Positions 53,379 to 62,962 are shown, counted from the first letter of the stretch. The stretch: DNA of 64,000 nucleotides from JAIOQJ01 sp963718635 (GCA_963718635.1 OY970367.1:1426001-1490000); one strand, 5' to 3'. Numbers and translations are program-made. The notes: generated by a model from the sequence alone, not told the origin.

Positions 53379-53721
53379 AGCGTACATCCATCTTGCCGCC
53401 GATCAGCCGGAAGATCAGCGTAACCTCGCTCTTGCCGTAGTCGAACGTCATCCGCGTTCGGCTGTTATACACCTTTTTGATCGGCATATCGGGAAGGCGG
53501 AAGACGACATTGATCGGCTTGCCGGTTACGGGATGAACGATCGTGACATCGTGGATGCCGGGCAATGGCACAAAACTCGCGCCGAACTCGCCGAGCGTCA
53601 TTGGCTTCGGTGGCGGAGATAGAAATGTCGGCGGCGGCGGTGCAGGAATGTATTCGACGCCCGGGCTTGGCTGCACGGCTGGTTGAGCCGTGAGCAACAT
53701 ACTTAAGAGAAGGGTGTTCAT
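53371..53721 (-). CDS. Small secreted hypothetical protein
   Basis: A 116-residue protein with a signal peptide (MNTLLLSMLLTAQPAVQPSP), followed by a Pro-rich stretch (IPAPPPPTFLSPPPKPMTLG) and a compact C-terminal half with VTIVHPVTGKPINVVFRLPD. No Cys motif is present, so it is soluble periplasmic. It overlaps the start of the monophosphatase gene. Its function is unknown. Confidence 0.7.
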   Translation of the reverse strand: MNTLLLSMLLTAQPAVQPSPGVEYIPAPPPPTFLSPPPKPMTLGEFGASFVPLPGIHDVTIVHPVTGKPINVVFRLPDMPIKKVYNSRTRMTFDYGKSEVTLIFRLIGGKMDVRYD

Positions 53722-53900
53722 GATGCGTCTCAAATGGTTGATTCGAGAGAGGTGTAGATGATTTTAACGATTCTCACGAACTTCGGAAGCGTATTTTGCC
53801 CATTTTGCTCAGTTAGCCGCTTGAAAGTGTTTCGAGGAAGGTTTCCTGCGGTTGCGCCAACCAGCGGAATTTTGTGAAATGAACGGCTGAGTGACTTGTC

Positions 53901-55517
53901 TCAATGCTCTATCACGGGGTTGTCGCAAACGTGGCTATTAGACATCAAAGGGGACATCCCCACCGCAACAAAAAGCCTGTATTGGGCGCTATTGTATGCC
54001 ACTACCGTGCGGAAGATTTCTTGTCGCGCATCGACCAGCTGACGGAAACTGTCGAGGGTTTCGAGTGGTCTGCCAACGGTCTGTTTGATGCGGGTCATCT
54101 CTTCGCGGTAGCCCTCTTCGGCAGATGCTAGCTGCTTACGGGCAACGTTCATCTGGCGTTCAGCCGCTTGCGAGGCCGATAGTGCTTCAACGACTTGTTC
54201 GCGGATCTGGTTGTTCACGCGTTCGAGTTCCGCTGCCGATTCCCCTAACACGGCCTGAGCGCCGCGAGCTAAAGCAAGATTGCCCATTCCCGCGTTTTGC
54301 AGCGTCCAGACGGCATAGACATCGATGTCGACGCGGCCATCAAAACGGCCGAATCTGGGGCTGGTCAATACGCCGCCGCCAGGTTGGACGATGCCCGCAG
54401 CCGTTAAGTTGCTTCCTCCGCCGAAGCTGCCGGCACTGAAGCCTGCGGACAGCGTCGGCAGAAAGGGGCGAGTCCGTTCTTGGCGAAGACGCGTTCGCGC
54501 CAGGGCGATCTCTTGCACCTGGGCACGAACTTCAGGACGATTCAATAATGCGCGGCTAATCAAAATTGCAGCCGGTTCGCCCTCGGCTACTAAAGTAAGT
54601 GGTTGAATCGCGCCACCGGGCGTTCGCAGATTCACGGAGGAATCGAGGTTCAGCATTCCCGCCAGCCGCGCGGAGGCCACGGCGACTGCTCCTTCGGCTT
54701 CGAGCATCTGTCGATGGAGCAAGCCTAGGTTCGTCTCTGCCCGGTGTTCGTCGCCCGCTCGCCCTTGGCCGTTCTTTGCATACGAAGTAGTTAGTCGAAC
54801 GATCTCGCCTAACTCGGTTTCTGCCTTGGCTAAAATCTCCACGCAGATTTCGGCACTCAGCAGCTCGAAGTATGCCGTAGCAACATCAAGCAACGTGCTG
54901 TTTTCGACGGCCTTTGCCGTGGACAGGCGAGCCTCTCGATTTTGTCGCGAGGCCAATGGCTCGAAGATGGCATCGCCCAAGTGACTGAAAATCCGGATGC
55001 CTGGGTAGGCGACTGTCTCGGCGGCCAGGGCGCGAGCGCCCAAGCCCACGTAAAGATCTTGACTATCGACATTGCGAATCGTGCCGCTCGAATTCTGCAA
55101 GTTGCCGCGATGCTGATGAAAGTTGCCTCCGACAGTCAGGTTTGGCAACAACAAAACCTCCGCCGCGTGTAGTCGGCCGGCGGCTTCGGTAACGGCTTCG
55201 CGCGAAAGATTGATCGTCGGGCTATCCATGCCCGCCAATTGCAGCGCCGTTTCCAGGTCAATGGTGCTTCGAGGACTGTCGTGCGCCGACGATGCAACGT
55301 CCACTGTCACCGGTTCCGAATACTCGGCACGAGCGGCAGTGTTCGACAAAGCGGAATCGCAGGACGAAGTGCAAACAACTGTTGGCGGCGAGATGGGATT
55401 TGGCGCCGAATCGAAAGAGCGACAGCCGCCCGCAAACAGAGTGCAGGCGCACAGGCTTAACAGACTCCGAAAGCGGTGCCGTGGCGGGTTCGGGGTGATT
55501 GTCGCTTGTCGAAGCAT
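53901..55517 (-). CDS. TolC-family outer membrane protein (lipoprotein), first copy
   Basis: A 538-residue outer membrane efflux protein of the TolC/OprM family. The N-terminus LLSLCACTLFAGGCRSF carries a lipobox, so it is probably an anchored lipoprotein like OprM. The TolC repeat-like hairpin regions are DLETALQLAGMDSPTINLSR and VVEALSASQAAERQMNVA, and the beta parts are LYVGLGARALAAETVAYPG and similar. It is 58 bp downstream of a second TolC-family gene in the same orientation. No membrane fusion or inner-membrane pump gene is adjacent. Confidence 0.87.
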   Translation of the reverse strand: MLRQATITPNPPRHRFRSLLSLCACTLFAGGCRSFDSAPNPISPPTVVCTSSCDSALSNTAARAEYSEPVTVDVASSAHDSPRSTIDLETALQLAGMDSPTINLSREAVTEAAGRLHAAEVLLLPNLTVGGNFHQHRGNLQNSSGTIRNVDSQDLYVGLGARALAAETVAYPGIRIFSHLGDAIFEPLASRQNREARLSTAKAVENSTLLDVATAYFELLSAEICVEILAKAETELGEIVRLTTSYAKNGQGRAGDEHRAETNLGLLHRQMLEAEGAVAVASARLAGMLNLDSSVNLRTPGGAIQPLTLVAEGEPAAILISRALLNRPEVRAQVQEIALARTRLRQERTRPFLPTLSAGFSAGSFGGGSNLTAAGIVQPGGGVLTSPRFGRFDGRVDIDVYAVWTLQNAGMGNLALARGAQAVLGESAAELERVNNQIREQVVEALSASQAAERQMNVARKQLASAEEGYREEMTRIKQTVGRPLETLDSFRQLVDARQEIFRTVVAYNSAQYRLFVAVGMSPLMSNSHVCDNPVIEH

Positions 55518-55574
55518 CGCTTCACATAAAAGAATATTGTGAAAAACTCCGCTGCCGGCTCGTCCAACAAATTC

Positions 55575-57092
55575 TTAAGGTTGAGGAACGGGGCGAGCTA
55601 GAGCGTCGGCAGGTGGCCGGCCGAGCGCTGTATACAGTTGGAACTGGGCACGGTTGTATTCGATGATGACGTCCAGATATTCATTGCGGGAACGGGCGAG
55701 CAACCGCGCACTGTCGATGACTTCGATGGGCAGGCCTTCGCGCCCTTTGATGCGGGCGAGGTCTTCATTGAATGCTTCCTGGCCGGTGCGGACCGTCTTC
55801 TCCATTGTTTCGATTTGGGCATAACTGGCACGTACGCGAGCGTGGGCTTCCGCCACTTCGGTACGAACTCGATTGAGAACTTCAAGCTCGCGCAATTCGG
55901 ACTGGCGAACGCGGCTAGAAGCAATACGAACTTGCGCGAGGTTGCCGACGCCGAGGTTTTGCAATGTCCAGAACGCAACGGCATCCAGGTCGGTTCGACC
56001 GTTGAAGTTGCCAAAGCGCGGCCCTTGCAACGTAGCGCCGTTCGGCTGAGCTATGCCGTTTGCCACAAGGTTGCTCCCGCCGCCAAAGCTGCCGGCACTG
56101 AAGCCAAGAATCACAGTAGGCGAGAAAGGGAGCACTTTCGCACTGGAGAGTGCGTAGAGAGTCTCCTGAATCTCGATGCGTCGGGCGGCCAGTTCCGGCC
56201 GTTGCATTATAGCGATAACGAGCAACTCGGAGAGCGGTACCGGGTCGGGCACGATCGGATTAGGCACGACCGAGCCATCGATCGGTTTTAAGCGAGTAGA
56301 CGGATCAAGATTGATCAGCCGACAAAGTCGAGCCGAGGCTGTTAAGAGCTCGCCCTCCGCCTGCGTCAATTCAAGATCGCGACGGTTCAGTTCGACGCTG
56401 GCTCGGTCGGCATCCGCTTTTCGCCCCTGGCCGGCGACGGCATAAGCGGTGGTTAGGCGCGAGACTTCGGCAATGTCCTGCCGGTTGCGGAGCGCTACTG
56501 CTCGGCGCCCTTCCGCGCGAAGCAGTTCCGCGTAAGCTAGCGAAGTTCGCCGGAAAACATCGAGTTCGGCTGGCACGCTTTCTGCAATAGCCCGCGCGGT
56601 GAGCTGACGCGATTGCAGGTAGCCGAACCAGGCAAGGCCGACGTTCAGATTGTAAGAAACGCCCGGGATATTAACGCTTCCTGCCGCGACGGCATTGGCG
56701 CCAAGGCCGACATAAAGAGCATCGCGATTGACTTTGAGAATGTTGCCGCTCGCTTGCTGCAACGGCCCCGTATGGGCATCGACGTTGGAGCCTGCGTTGA
56801 GATTCGGTAGAAGCTGTGCGGCGGCCAGCTGCCTTCGGGCCATTGCTTCGACAACGCGCTGCCGCGCGATCAAAATTTCCGGACTTTGCACGCCGGCCAA
56901 ATGAAGCGCGGTTCCGAGGTCAATGGGATTCTCATTGGGACCGAGAATCGTACCTGGCGGCGGCTCGGGAACCGAGGGCTTCGCCGAACTTTTTGTCGAG
57001 GTCCACAAAGGTTGAGCTCGAACATTGTCGCCAACGCCGATGGCGAGGAGAGCTAAAAGAATCTCTGCAGAGCCACGTGCCAATCGGTGCAT
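55575..57092 (-). CDS. TolC-family outer membrane protein, second copy
   Basis: A 505-residue paralogue of the neighbouring TolC-family protein, with the same block order (DLGTALHLAGVQSPEILIAR, LLPNLNAGSNVDAHTGPLQQ, LYVGLGANAVAAGSVNIPG, FSAGSFGGGSNLVANGIAQP). The signal peptide (LARGSAEILLALLAIGVGDN) has no lipobox Cys. ATG 57092 with GGAG upstream is preferred over a longer frame. The pair probably arose by tandem duplication and now differ in anchoring. Confidence 0.87.
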   Translation of the reverse strand: MHRLARGSAEILLALLAIGVGDNVRAQPLWTSTKSSAKPSVPEPPPGTILGPNENPIDLGTALHLAGVQSPEILIARQRVVEAMARRQLAAAQLLPNLNAGSNVDAHTGPLQQASGNILKVNRDALYVGLGANAVAAGSVNIPGVSYNLNVGLAWFGYLQSRQLTARAIAESVPAELDVFRRTSLAYAELLRAEGRRAVALRNRQDIAEVSRLTTAYAVAGQGRKADADRASVELNRRDLELTQAEGELLTASARLCRLINLDPSTRLKPIDGSVVPNPIVPDPVPLSELLVIAIMQRPELAARRIEIQETLYALSSAKVLPFSPTVILGFSAGSFGGGSNLVANGIAQPNGATLQGPRFGNFNGRTDLDAVAFWTLQNLGVGNLAQVRIASSRVRQSELRELEVLNRVRTEVAEAHARVRASYAQIETMEKTVRTGQEAFNEDLARIKGREGLPIEVIDSARLLARSRNEYLDVIIEYNRAQFQLYTALGRPPADALARPVPQP

Positions 57093-57250
57093 GACGATCT
57101 CCGCAAAGCCTGTCCGAGTCGGACGCCTAAGCGAGGGATGGTAGCGATCACTCTTTAATCGGTCTTTCAGGCAAAAAAGGATTAACTGATTTATTCGATG
57201 TGATTTATCTAAACTGCTCAAAGTGTGACGGGCGTGAACTTTTCAAGCCT

Positions 57251-57640
57251 TCATAAACCTCCGCCCAAGGATAAGTCGATTAGTGTCCCGTCCTTTTCGG
57301 TGAGGCGAAGCTTAGCGCCTTTCTCAACGACCGTGATCTGCATCGTTCGCTTCTGGTTGAACTGGATGGTGATGAAGAAAACATCGCCATTTTTAAGGAT
57401 CTGCCCATCGCCCTCCGCCCGCGCATCGCCGTGCTGAGCCAACCAGCGGAAACTGCCATCCTCCTGGATGGTCAACTGCCGCAGCAAAACGCCCGGCTTG
57501 GCATGCCATACGCCGGCGAACGGCTTGGCATGCCATACGCCGGCGAACGGCTTGAAACTGCTCTGGTCTTCCGCCGCGTGCAACTCGCAACCAAGAGCCG
57601 CCGCAAACGTCAGCGACAAAGCGAGTAGGTAATCCTTCAT
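57251..57640 (-). CDS. Small secreted protein with internal tandem duplication
   Basis: A 129-residue secreted protein with a signal peptide (MKDYLLALSLTFAAALGCEL). A 9-residue segment KPFAGVWHA occurs twice in direct tandem, encoded by a perfect 27-bp duplication (57495-57548). The following part LTIQEDGSFRWLAQHGDARA and GDVFFITIQFNQKRTMQITV is a small beta-rich domain. Start ATG 57640 is chosen for the signal peptide. The function is unknown. Confidence 0.75.
   Translation of the reverse strand: MKDYLLALSLTFAAALGCELHAAEDQSSFKPFAGVWHAKPFAGVWHAKPGVLLRQLTIQEDGSFRWLAQHGDARAEGDGQILKNGDVFFITIQFNQKRTMQITVVEKGAKLRLTEKDGTLIDLSLGGGL
57495..57548. repeat. 27-bp perfect tandem duplication
   Basis: Two identical 27-base units (GGCTTGGCATGCCATACGCC...) side by side within the small secreted protein gene. 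They keep the frame and duplicate KPFAGVWHA. Confidence 0.9.
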
Positions 57641-57793
57641 GATGTATTCTCTTGAAGCGGCCGCACTATGGATTTTGCCCAGCTCGCCTCGAAAAGCTCG
57701 GAAACTCCGGCTTGAAGTTCGCCCGAACTTTGCCATACTATAACGACGTATCGCGCTAAAAATGGTTTTACGAAAAACTGTCGGTACGATATC

Positions 57794-57866
57794 GCCGCCT
57801 TAGCTCAGCTGGTAGAGCGACGCTTTCGTAAAGCGTAGGTCGTGGGTTCGAGTCCCACAGGTGGCT
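57794..57866 (+). tRNA. tRNA-Thr (anticodon CGU)
   Basis: A 73-base cloverleaf. The acceptor is GCCGCCT pairing AGGTGGC, the D arm GCTC...GAGC, the anticodon stem ACGCT/AGCGT with loop TTCGTAA, giving anticodon CGT (Thr, codon ACG), and the T arm GTGGG TTCGAGT CCCAC. CCA is not encoded. It is a single gene with no tRNA neighbours. Confidence 0.95.
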
Positions 57867-58094
57867 TGTCATTTCGCGCAGGTGCAAATTCCTTAAGTGG
57901 TCTGCTTAAAGTTGCCCTGTCCCTTCGGCACCTTGCTTGCTGCCAAGCAGCGCGGCCAACTGTCTGCAATAAAGCCGATCATCCAAGGACGGCAATCCCC
58001 ACAACTGCAACCATTATTACAATGCCAGCCTGTCGGCTTCACCTATCCGGCCGGATGATTGGGAGCTGAAACAACGTAGCATACGTGTAGCCAA

Positions 58095-58210
58095 AGTCGT
58101 CAGACTTCCGAAAAAGCGATAACGCGTATGGCGTAGCGTAGCGGAAGTCGTCAGACTTCCAGTAAAGCGATAACGCGTGCGGAGCGGCGGAAGTCTAACG
58201 ACTTCCGTTA
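58095..58210. repeat. Repeats with AGTCGTCAGACTTCC
   Basis: Two direct copies (58095-58127 and 58145-58178) share AGTCGTCAGACTTCC and AAAGCGATAACGCGT. A third, inverted-type element (GGAAGTCTAACGACTTCC) follows. These are palindromic repeats common in non-coding regions of this window. No gene is seen in the 500 bases between the tRNA and the PQQ-propeller gene. Confidence 0.75.
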
Positions 58211-58418
58211 CGTGTGCGTAAGCTCGCCTTTGGCGAGCAGAGGCGAGCCGAACAGCGTAAGCTGTCGGGTGAACGTTCGAGATTGCTCCGCGCGTCGGAA
58301 CCCGATTGCTCACGCCATTCGGCTCCACGGCCCAACTTTCCAACTTTGTCGCCGAGCAGTCGATAGCTGGCTATATTGATTGCAGACCAAGCAACTTTCG
58401 ACTTCAACGAGTCTGCGC

Positions 58419-59714
58419 ATGAACTGGCTTCGCTTTGCACTGCTTTTTAGCGGATTGACTCTGGCGTCGGCGAGCGATGCGGCCGATTGGCCGCAATGGC
58501 GTGGCCCGAATCGCGACGGTATCGCTAAGGATCAGGGGCTTCTCAAAACTTGGCCGAAGGAAGGTCCGAAGTTGCTTTGGACTTTCGATAAAGCCGGCGT
58601 TGGCTACGGCACGCCGGCCGTCGTCGGCGACAAGCTCTATCTCATGGGCGCCGACGATGCCGAAAACGGCGATAAGGAATTCGTCCTCTGCATCGATACT
58701 CGAACGGGCGTGGAAGTCTGGCGGCAGGAGCTCGAAACCTCCGACGGCAAGTACACTACCAATTGGGGCGGCGGCCCGCGCGGGACGCCAACGATCGATG
58801 GCGAACATCTTTACTTGCTCGGCGCTCGCGGCGACTTGCAATGCCGTAAGCTCTCCGATGGCTCGAAGGTTTGGGGCTTGAACTTCGTCAAGAAATTCGG
58901 AGGCAAGATTCCGAATTGGGGATACTCAGAATCCATTCTGATCGATGGCGACAAGCTTCTTTGCACTCCCGGAGGCGAGAAAGGAGCGATTGCTTGTCTG
59001 AAGAAAGATACCGGCGAGGAAGTTTGGCGCAGCGCCGATCTGCCCGAAGAAGCCCAGTATTCTTCGCTCATGATCGATACGGTTGGCGCCCGCCAGTACA
59101 TCACGGTGCTCAAAAGCGGCACCGTTAGCGTGCGTGCGACAGATGGCAAACTACTCTGGAAAAGCAAGGCCGGCGCCAATGGGGTCGCCGTTATCCCCAC
59201 TGCAATCATTCACGACAAATACGTTTTCGCCACATCCGGTTATAAATCGGGATGCGGCTTGATCGAACTATCGCCGGACGGCGACAACAGCGTAAAAGCT
59301 CAAGACGTCTACGTGCTGAAGAACGAAGGAATGGTCAACCACCACGGCGGCGTTATCCTCGTTGACGGCTACATTTACGGTTACAACGAAAATGGCGGTT
59401 GGTGCTGCTTCGACTACTTGAAACTGAGTGAGGAAAATTCCAAGCCGCTCTGGAAAAGCGATAAGCTCGAAAAAGGCGCGATCAGCTACGCGGATGGTCA
59501 TTTCTACTGCTACGGACAGAAAAAAGGGACTTGCGTCTTGATCGAGGCCACTCCGAAGGAGTGGAGCGAAAAAGGTCGCTTCGACATCCCCAAAGAAACG
59601 CAATTCAAACGCCGCAGCGGCGCTATCTGGACGCATCCGGTAATCGCGAATGGCAAGCTCTTCCTTCGCGATCATGAATTGCTGTTTTGCTACGAAATCA
59701 AGGCGGCGGATTAG
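58419..59714 (+). CDS. Secreted PQQ-type beta-propeller protein
   Basis: A 431-residue exported protein. The signal peptide is followed by ASDAADWPQWRGPNRDGIAK, the typical start of planctomycete PQQ-propeller proteins (DWPQWRGPNRDG). Blades include RTGVEVWRQELETSDGKYTT, KDTGEEVWRSADLPEEAQYS and ATDGKLLWKSKAGANGVAVI. It resembles the protein at 46578-47783 in architecture. Catalytic residues for PQQ are not evident. The start ATG 58419 gives the shorter signal peptide; an in-frame TTG at 58380 is an alternative. Confidence 0.85.
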   Translation: MNWLRFALLFSGLTLASASDAADWPQWRGPNRDGIAKDQGLLKTWPKEGPKLLWTFDKAGVGYGTPAVVGDKLYLMGADDAENGDKEFVLCIDTRTGVEVWRQELETSDGKYTTNWGGGPRGTPTIDGEHLYLLGARGDLQCRKLSDGSKVWGLNFVKKFGGKIPNWGYSESILIDGDKLLCTPGGEKGAIACLKKDTGEEVWRSADLPEEAQYSSLMIDTVGARQYITVLKSGTVSVRATDGKLLWKSKAGANGVAVIPTAIIHDKYVFATSGYKSGCGLIELSPDGDNSVKAQDVYVLKNEGMVNHHGGVILVDGYIYGYNENGGWCCFDYLKLSEENSKPLWKSDKLEKGAISYADGHFYCYGQKKGTCVLIEATPKEWSEKGRFDIPKETQFKRRSGAIWTHPVIANGKLFLRDHELLFCYEIKAAD

Positions 59715-59733
59715 AGCGAAGCGAGTTCACAGG

Positions 59734-59805
59734 GCGAGCCGGGAGCGTGAACGACCGGAGTGAGCTTCGGAGCTTTCTCCGGTCGCTCACGCTCCCGGCT
59801 CGCCA
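59734..59805. repeat. 27-bp inverted repeat after the propeller gene
   Basis: Arms 59734-59760 and 59779-59805 (GGCGAGCCGGGAGCGTGA...) match at 26 of 27 positions, with an 18-base loop. It lies 20 bases after the stop codon and could be a terminator or 3' end stabiliser; no strong T-tract follows. Confidence 0.85.
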
Positions 59806-60060
59806 AGAAACTGCTTCTATTTATGGCACGGTCGTCGTTTTCAACTTGGAAATTTCGCCAGAAGATCTTATCGCAACACGCCACTCGCCCGAAAAGGTGA
59901 AGCCCTTTTCATTTGTTGGTTGCGGGCAGGTCGATCCTGTGTTAAATCCTAAAAAGAGTGCATGAACTGATTTGGAGGCTCAGAGTGCCCCCAATTCAAC
60001 CCGTTACTCGCGCCCACACGAGCAGGTGATTACAAACGCCCGACGGCGGAGAAATCAGAC
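59806..60060. other. Intergenic region before the FHA gene
   Basis: No gene or RNA feature is evident. Confidence 0.4.
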
Positions 60061-60710
60061 ATGATACAATGTTCGTTCTGCAATTATGAGAATGAAGACG
60101 ACACCGCCTTTTGCATCAAATGCAAGACCGATCTGACGATCCCGACACCTGTCGTATCACCGGTAGCCCGGCCTGCTGCTTTCGAACCAACACACACCGA
60201 TGGCGATGTGCCGACGCTGCATCTCGATCAGATTCCGCTCGTTGAAAATCTCGGTCGTCGCAGCGACGGCAGTCGGCCGGCAGCGCCTGCCCAGGAAGCC
60301 TTTGCTTCGAACGCCGCCGATCGCATCAGCGCCCTAACGTTCAGTCCGAGTCGTCGCCATCGCCTTTGGAAGCGATCTCGCCAAGCGCTAAGCCCCATTT
60401 GATTGTCTTGCGGGGTGAAAAGATCGATCTTAAATATCCTCTTTACCCCGGCAAGAATTTCTTGGGCCGAACAGACGACAAGCCCGTCGATGTCGATCTG
60501 GAGGACCAGGAGCCGCCCGACCGCATTTGGACATCGCGCCAACATGCGGTCATTCATTACGAGAATGGGGTGCTCGCACTGGAAGATTTGAACAGCCTGA
60601 ATGGCACGTTCGTCAATCGCACGCGCGTCCATCCCGGGCAGATGCGAACGCTTCAAGGCAATGACATTATCCAGGTCGGCACCGTCCAGCTTCGTTTGAT
60701 ATTAGGATAA
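60061..60710 (+). CDS. Zinc-ribbon plus FHA-domain protein, one frameshift
   Basis: A phosphothreonine-binding signalling protein. The N-terminus has a zinc ribbon (MIQCSFCNYENEDDTAFCIK, with Cys pairs), then a linker and a C-terminal FHA domain with YPGKNFLGRTDDKPVDVDLE, WTSRQHAVIHYENGVLALED (SRQH) and LNSLNGTFVNRTRVHPGQ. The frame breaks near 60345, in the linker; one missing base restores about 216 residues. It lies just before the pseudokinase-PP2C gene in the same orientation, so the two very likely work together. Confidence 0.85.
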
Positions 60711-60766
60711 GCAGGCAGTTTCTGAAATCGCGGGCAAGCTCCATCGCTCCGTTGCACAGGAAAGCT

Positions 60767-62698
60767 ATGATCGGAACCGATGTCGAGCCCGGCGACACCA
60801 ATAAGGCAACGCCGTCGGCCGACTCGAAATCGTCGGTGTCAGATGCCGGTTTGGCGCCGTCAACCGATGTCTGTCTGGCATGTGGCAAACCCCGTTCGGG
60901 AGATGCTCTTTTCTGCGAGTGCGGCGCCCTATTCTCTCAGTCGTCTCCGTTCGCTGCCATCAAAGCCTTGGGAACCTTGCCGGCCGCCACGGTCGTTGGC
61001 GGCCGTTATCAGATCGGCACACTTTTAAGCCAACGCGGGCCGCTCTTCCGTTATCGAGGGTTCGACCTGGGGAGCGGGCGCAGTTCCCCCTTGCCGATCA
61101 TCGTGCTTCGCCAAGCGTTGCCGCCGATGGAAGGCCCCATCCCTGCGGTGGAATCGATGGAAATAGCGCTGGGCGATGAGCCCTTGGATGACTCGGAATC
61201 ATTTCTGGCGGACACGAAGATCGATATGGCGCCGCCTTGGCCGAGCATCGCCTGGGAGAAACGTCTGCTGGCGCGAACGCCGCATTTGTCGATGCCGCGC
61301 GTACTCGACACCTTCGGCGAAGGAGGGTTCGAGTACCTGATTGAAGAAGTTCCCGTCGGAAGAGTGTTTTGGGATGCCTGGGAAGATTTGCCGGTGTCGT
61401 GGTCGAGACGTTGTGAGTGGCTGATCCAAATTGCCGAGGCGCTCGATCAGATCCATGCCGCCGGGGCGATCTTAGAAGGACTCCGGCCGGAAATGATCGT
61501 GGTGACGCCGACCTCGCAGGCAGTCTTGGCGGATCTTACGGACGTGCTGCCGTTGCCGTTGGCCGCGAACGCTCCTGTTCGCGGCGGACTCTACACCGCG
61601 CCGGAGGTCATCCGCCACGATCCGCAATCGGATCCTCAATCGGATCTTTACAGTTTCGGGGCCATGATTCATGCTTTGCTATTGGGCCGTGAACTGAGCG
61701 AACTCGACTTCACGACTCAGGGATTGCCGCGTCCCTACCTGGAACGCAACCCCAACGCGCACCCAATGCTTGGCCGGCTGCTTGCTCGCACGTTCGTTCA
61801 CGATCCCGATGTTCGCTTCCCCAGTCCCGACCACTTTGAAGCCGATCCCACAGGCTTCGATGAACTCATTGAAACGCTGAAAGCATGCGGGCAAACGCTC
61901 GACACCATCCGCCTCGATGTCGCGGCCTGGACGAACACCGGAGTTGTCCGTTCGGCGAACGAGGACGCGGTCGCGGTGCTGCACAGCAGCGAGGCACGCC
62001 TCGAAGCAAGCGACGATTTCGCCGTTATCGTCTTGGCCGATGGCATGGGCGGCATGGCCGCCGGCGAAGTCGCCGCTGAGATGACGATCGCCGCCGTGCG
62101 TGATTTTTTCCTTCGACGGGCGCCCTTCACCGATCTGATGCTCAATAAGGAAGTGAAGGCCGAACCCCCAGTTGCCTGGACGGCCTTGGTCGCGGACTCG
62201 TTGCGGGAAGCAAATCGGGTCGTCTTCGAAGAATCGCGACGGATGGAAAGTAAGCGCGGCATGGGCTGCACCGCCGAGGTCCTGTTAATCGACGGTCGCA
62301 AGGTGCATATAGGGCACGTGGGCGATAGCCGTACCTATCATGTGCGCGGCGGCCGCATCGTCCAAGTCACGCAGGATCAAACATTGGTGAGCCAACTGGT
62401 TGCGCTCGGTCAACTGACCGAAGCCGAGGCCGAACGGCATCCGCAGCGGTCGGAGTTACAGCAGGCGGTAGGCGGCCGACGCGACGTCTATCCCGATCAA
62501 TATACGCTCACTCTCGAAGCCGGCGACTGGTTGCTCGTCTGCACCGACGGGCTATCGAATCAATTGAAAAAGAACGAAATGGCCTCGGTCATTCAAAGCG
62601 CTGGCTCCGCAGAGAAAGCGGCCCGGCGACTGGTTAACCGGGCTATCGTCAACGGCGCGGCCGACAACGTTACCGTTGTGGCGATCCGAGCGTGTTAA
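60767..62698 (+). CDS. Zinc-ribbon/pseudokinase/PP2C phosphatase fusion
   Basis: A 643-residue signalling protein. The N-terminus has a zinc ribbon (CLACGKPRSGDALFCECGA). The middle (about 75-365) has the shape of a protein kinase, but the invariant motifs are lost. The loop is TLLSQRGPLFRYRGFD without G-x-G-x-x-G, and the HRD-to-N segment is AGAILEGLRPEMIVV without His, Arg or Asp. There is no VAIK Lys either. The C-terminal third is a PP2C phosphatase with VLADGMGGMAAGEVAAEMTI, HIGHVGDSRTYHVRGG and NGAADNVTVVAI, which has the metal Asp residues. ATG 60767 is chosen (AGGAAAG upstream). Confidence 0.87.
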   Translation: MIGTDVEPGDTNKATPSADSKSSVSDAGLAPSTDVCLACGKPRSGDALFCECGALFSQSSPFAAIKALGTLPAATVVGGRYQIGTLLSQRGPLFRYRGFDLGSGRSSPLPIIVLRQALPPMEGPIPAVESMEIALGDEPLDDSESFLADTKIDMAPPWPSIAWEKRLLARTPHLSMPRVLDTFGEGGFEYLIEEVPVGRVFWDAWEDLPVSWSRRCEWLIQIAEALDQIHAAGAILEGLRPEMIVVTPTSQAVLADLTDVLPLPLAANAPVRGGLYTAPEVIRHDPQSDPQSDLYSFGAMIHALLLGRELSELDFTTQGLPRPYLERNPNAHPMLGRLLARTFVHDPDVRFPSPDHFEADPTGFDELIETLKACGQTLDTIRLDVAAWTNTGVVRSANEDAVAVLHSSEARLEASDDFAVIVLADGMGGMAAGEVAAEMTIAAVRDFFLRRAPFTDLMLNKEVKAEPPVAWTALVADSLREANRVVFEESRRMESKRGMGCTAEVLLIDGRKVHIGHVGDSRTYHVRGGRIVQVTQDQTLVSQLVALGQLTEAEAERHPQRSELQQAVGGRRDVYPDQYTLTLEAGDWLLVCTDGLSNQLKKNEMASVIQSAGSAEKAARRLVNRAIVNGAADNVTVVAIRAC

Positions 62699-62715
62699 GG
62701 TGTAGACGCTATACG

Positions 62716-62868
62716 CACAAGCCTGAGGCGCCAGCGAAGATTTTTTCTCGTTTTTCGCTACTGCCCACAAGCCTGAAGCGCCAGCGAAAATTTTTCTCGT
62801 TTTCTCTACGCCCACAAGCCTGAAGAGCCAGCGAAGAAATCAATCTTCGCTGGCGCCTCAGGCTTGTG
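62716..62868. repeat. Cluster of AAGCCTGAAGCGCCAGCGAA repeats
   Basis: Three direct copies (near 62716, 62766 and 62813) of CACAAGCCTGAAGCGCCAGC, followed by an inverted copy (62845-62868), lie between convergent genes. The same family occurs at 2966-3060 and near 46520. Confidence 0.85.
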
Positions 62869-62917
62869 TGGGCTTTCAGCAGAATCCGCGCGCGAGAACA
62901 ATGCTAAAGCCCGTAAC

Positions 62918-62962
62918 AAAAAAAGCCGCAAGTCCTGGACATCCTTGTCCGTGACCTGCGGC
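62918..62962 (-). terminator. Intrinsic terminator of the small lipoprotein gene
   Basis: On the minus strand GCCGCAGGTC (62962-62953) pairs with GACTTGCGGC (62934-62925) around an 18-base loop, followed by seven T (62924-62918). This is the clearest intrinsic terminator in the window. It lies 26 bases downstream of the restored stop at 62988. Confidence 0.85.

Noticed and set aside
62716..62868. CRISPR-like direct repeats
   Set aside because: Only three irregularly spaced copies with one inverted copy, and the same core is dispersed in other places of the window.
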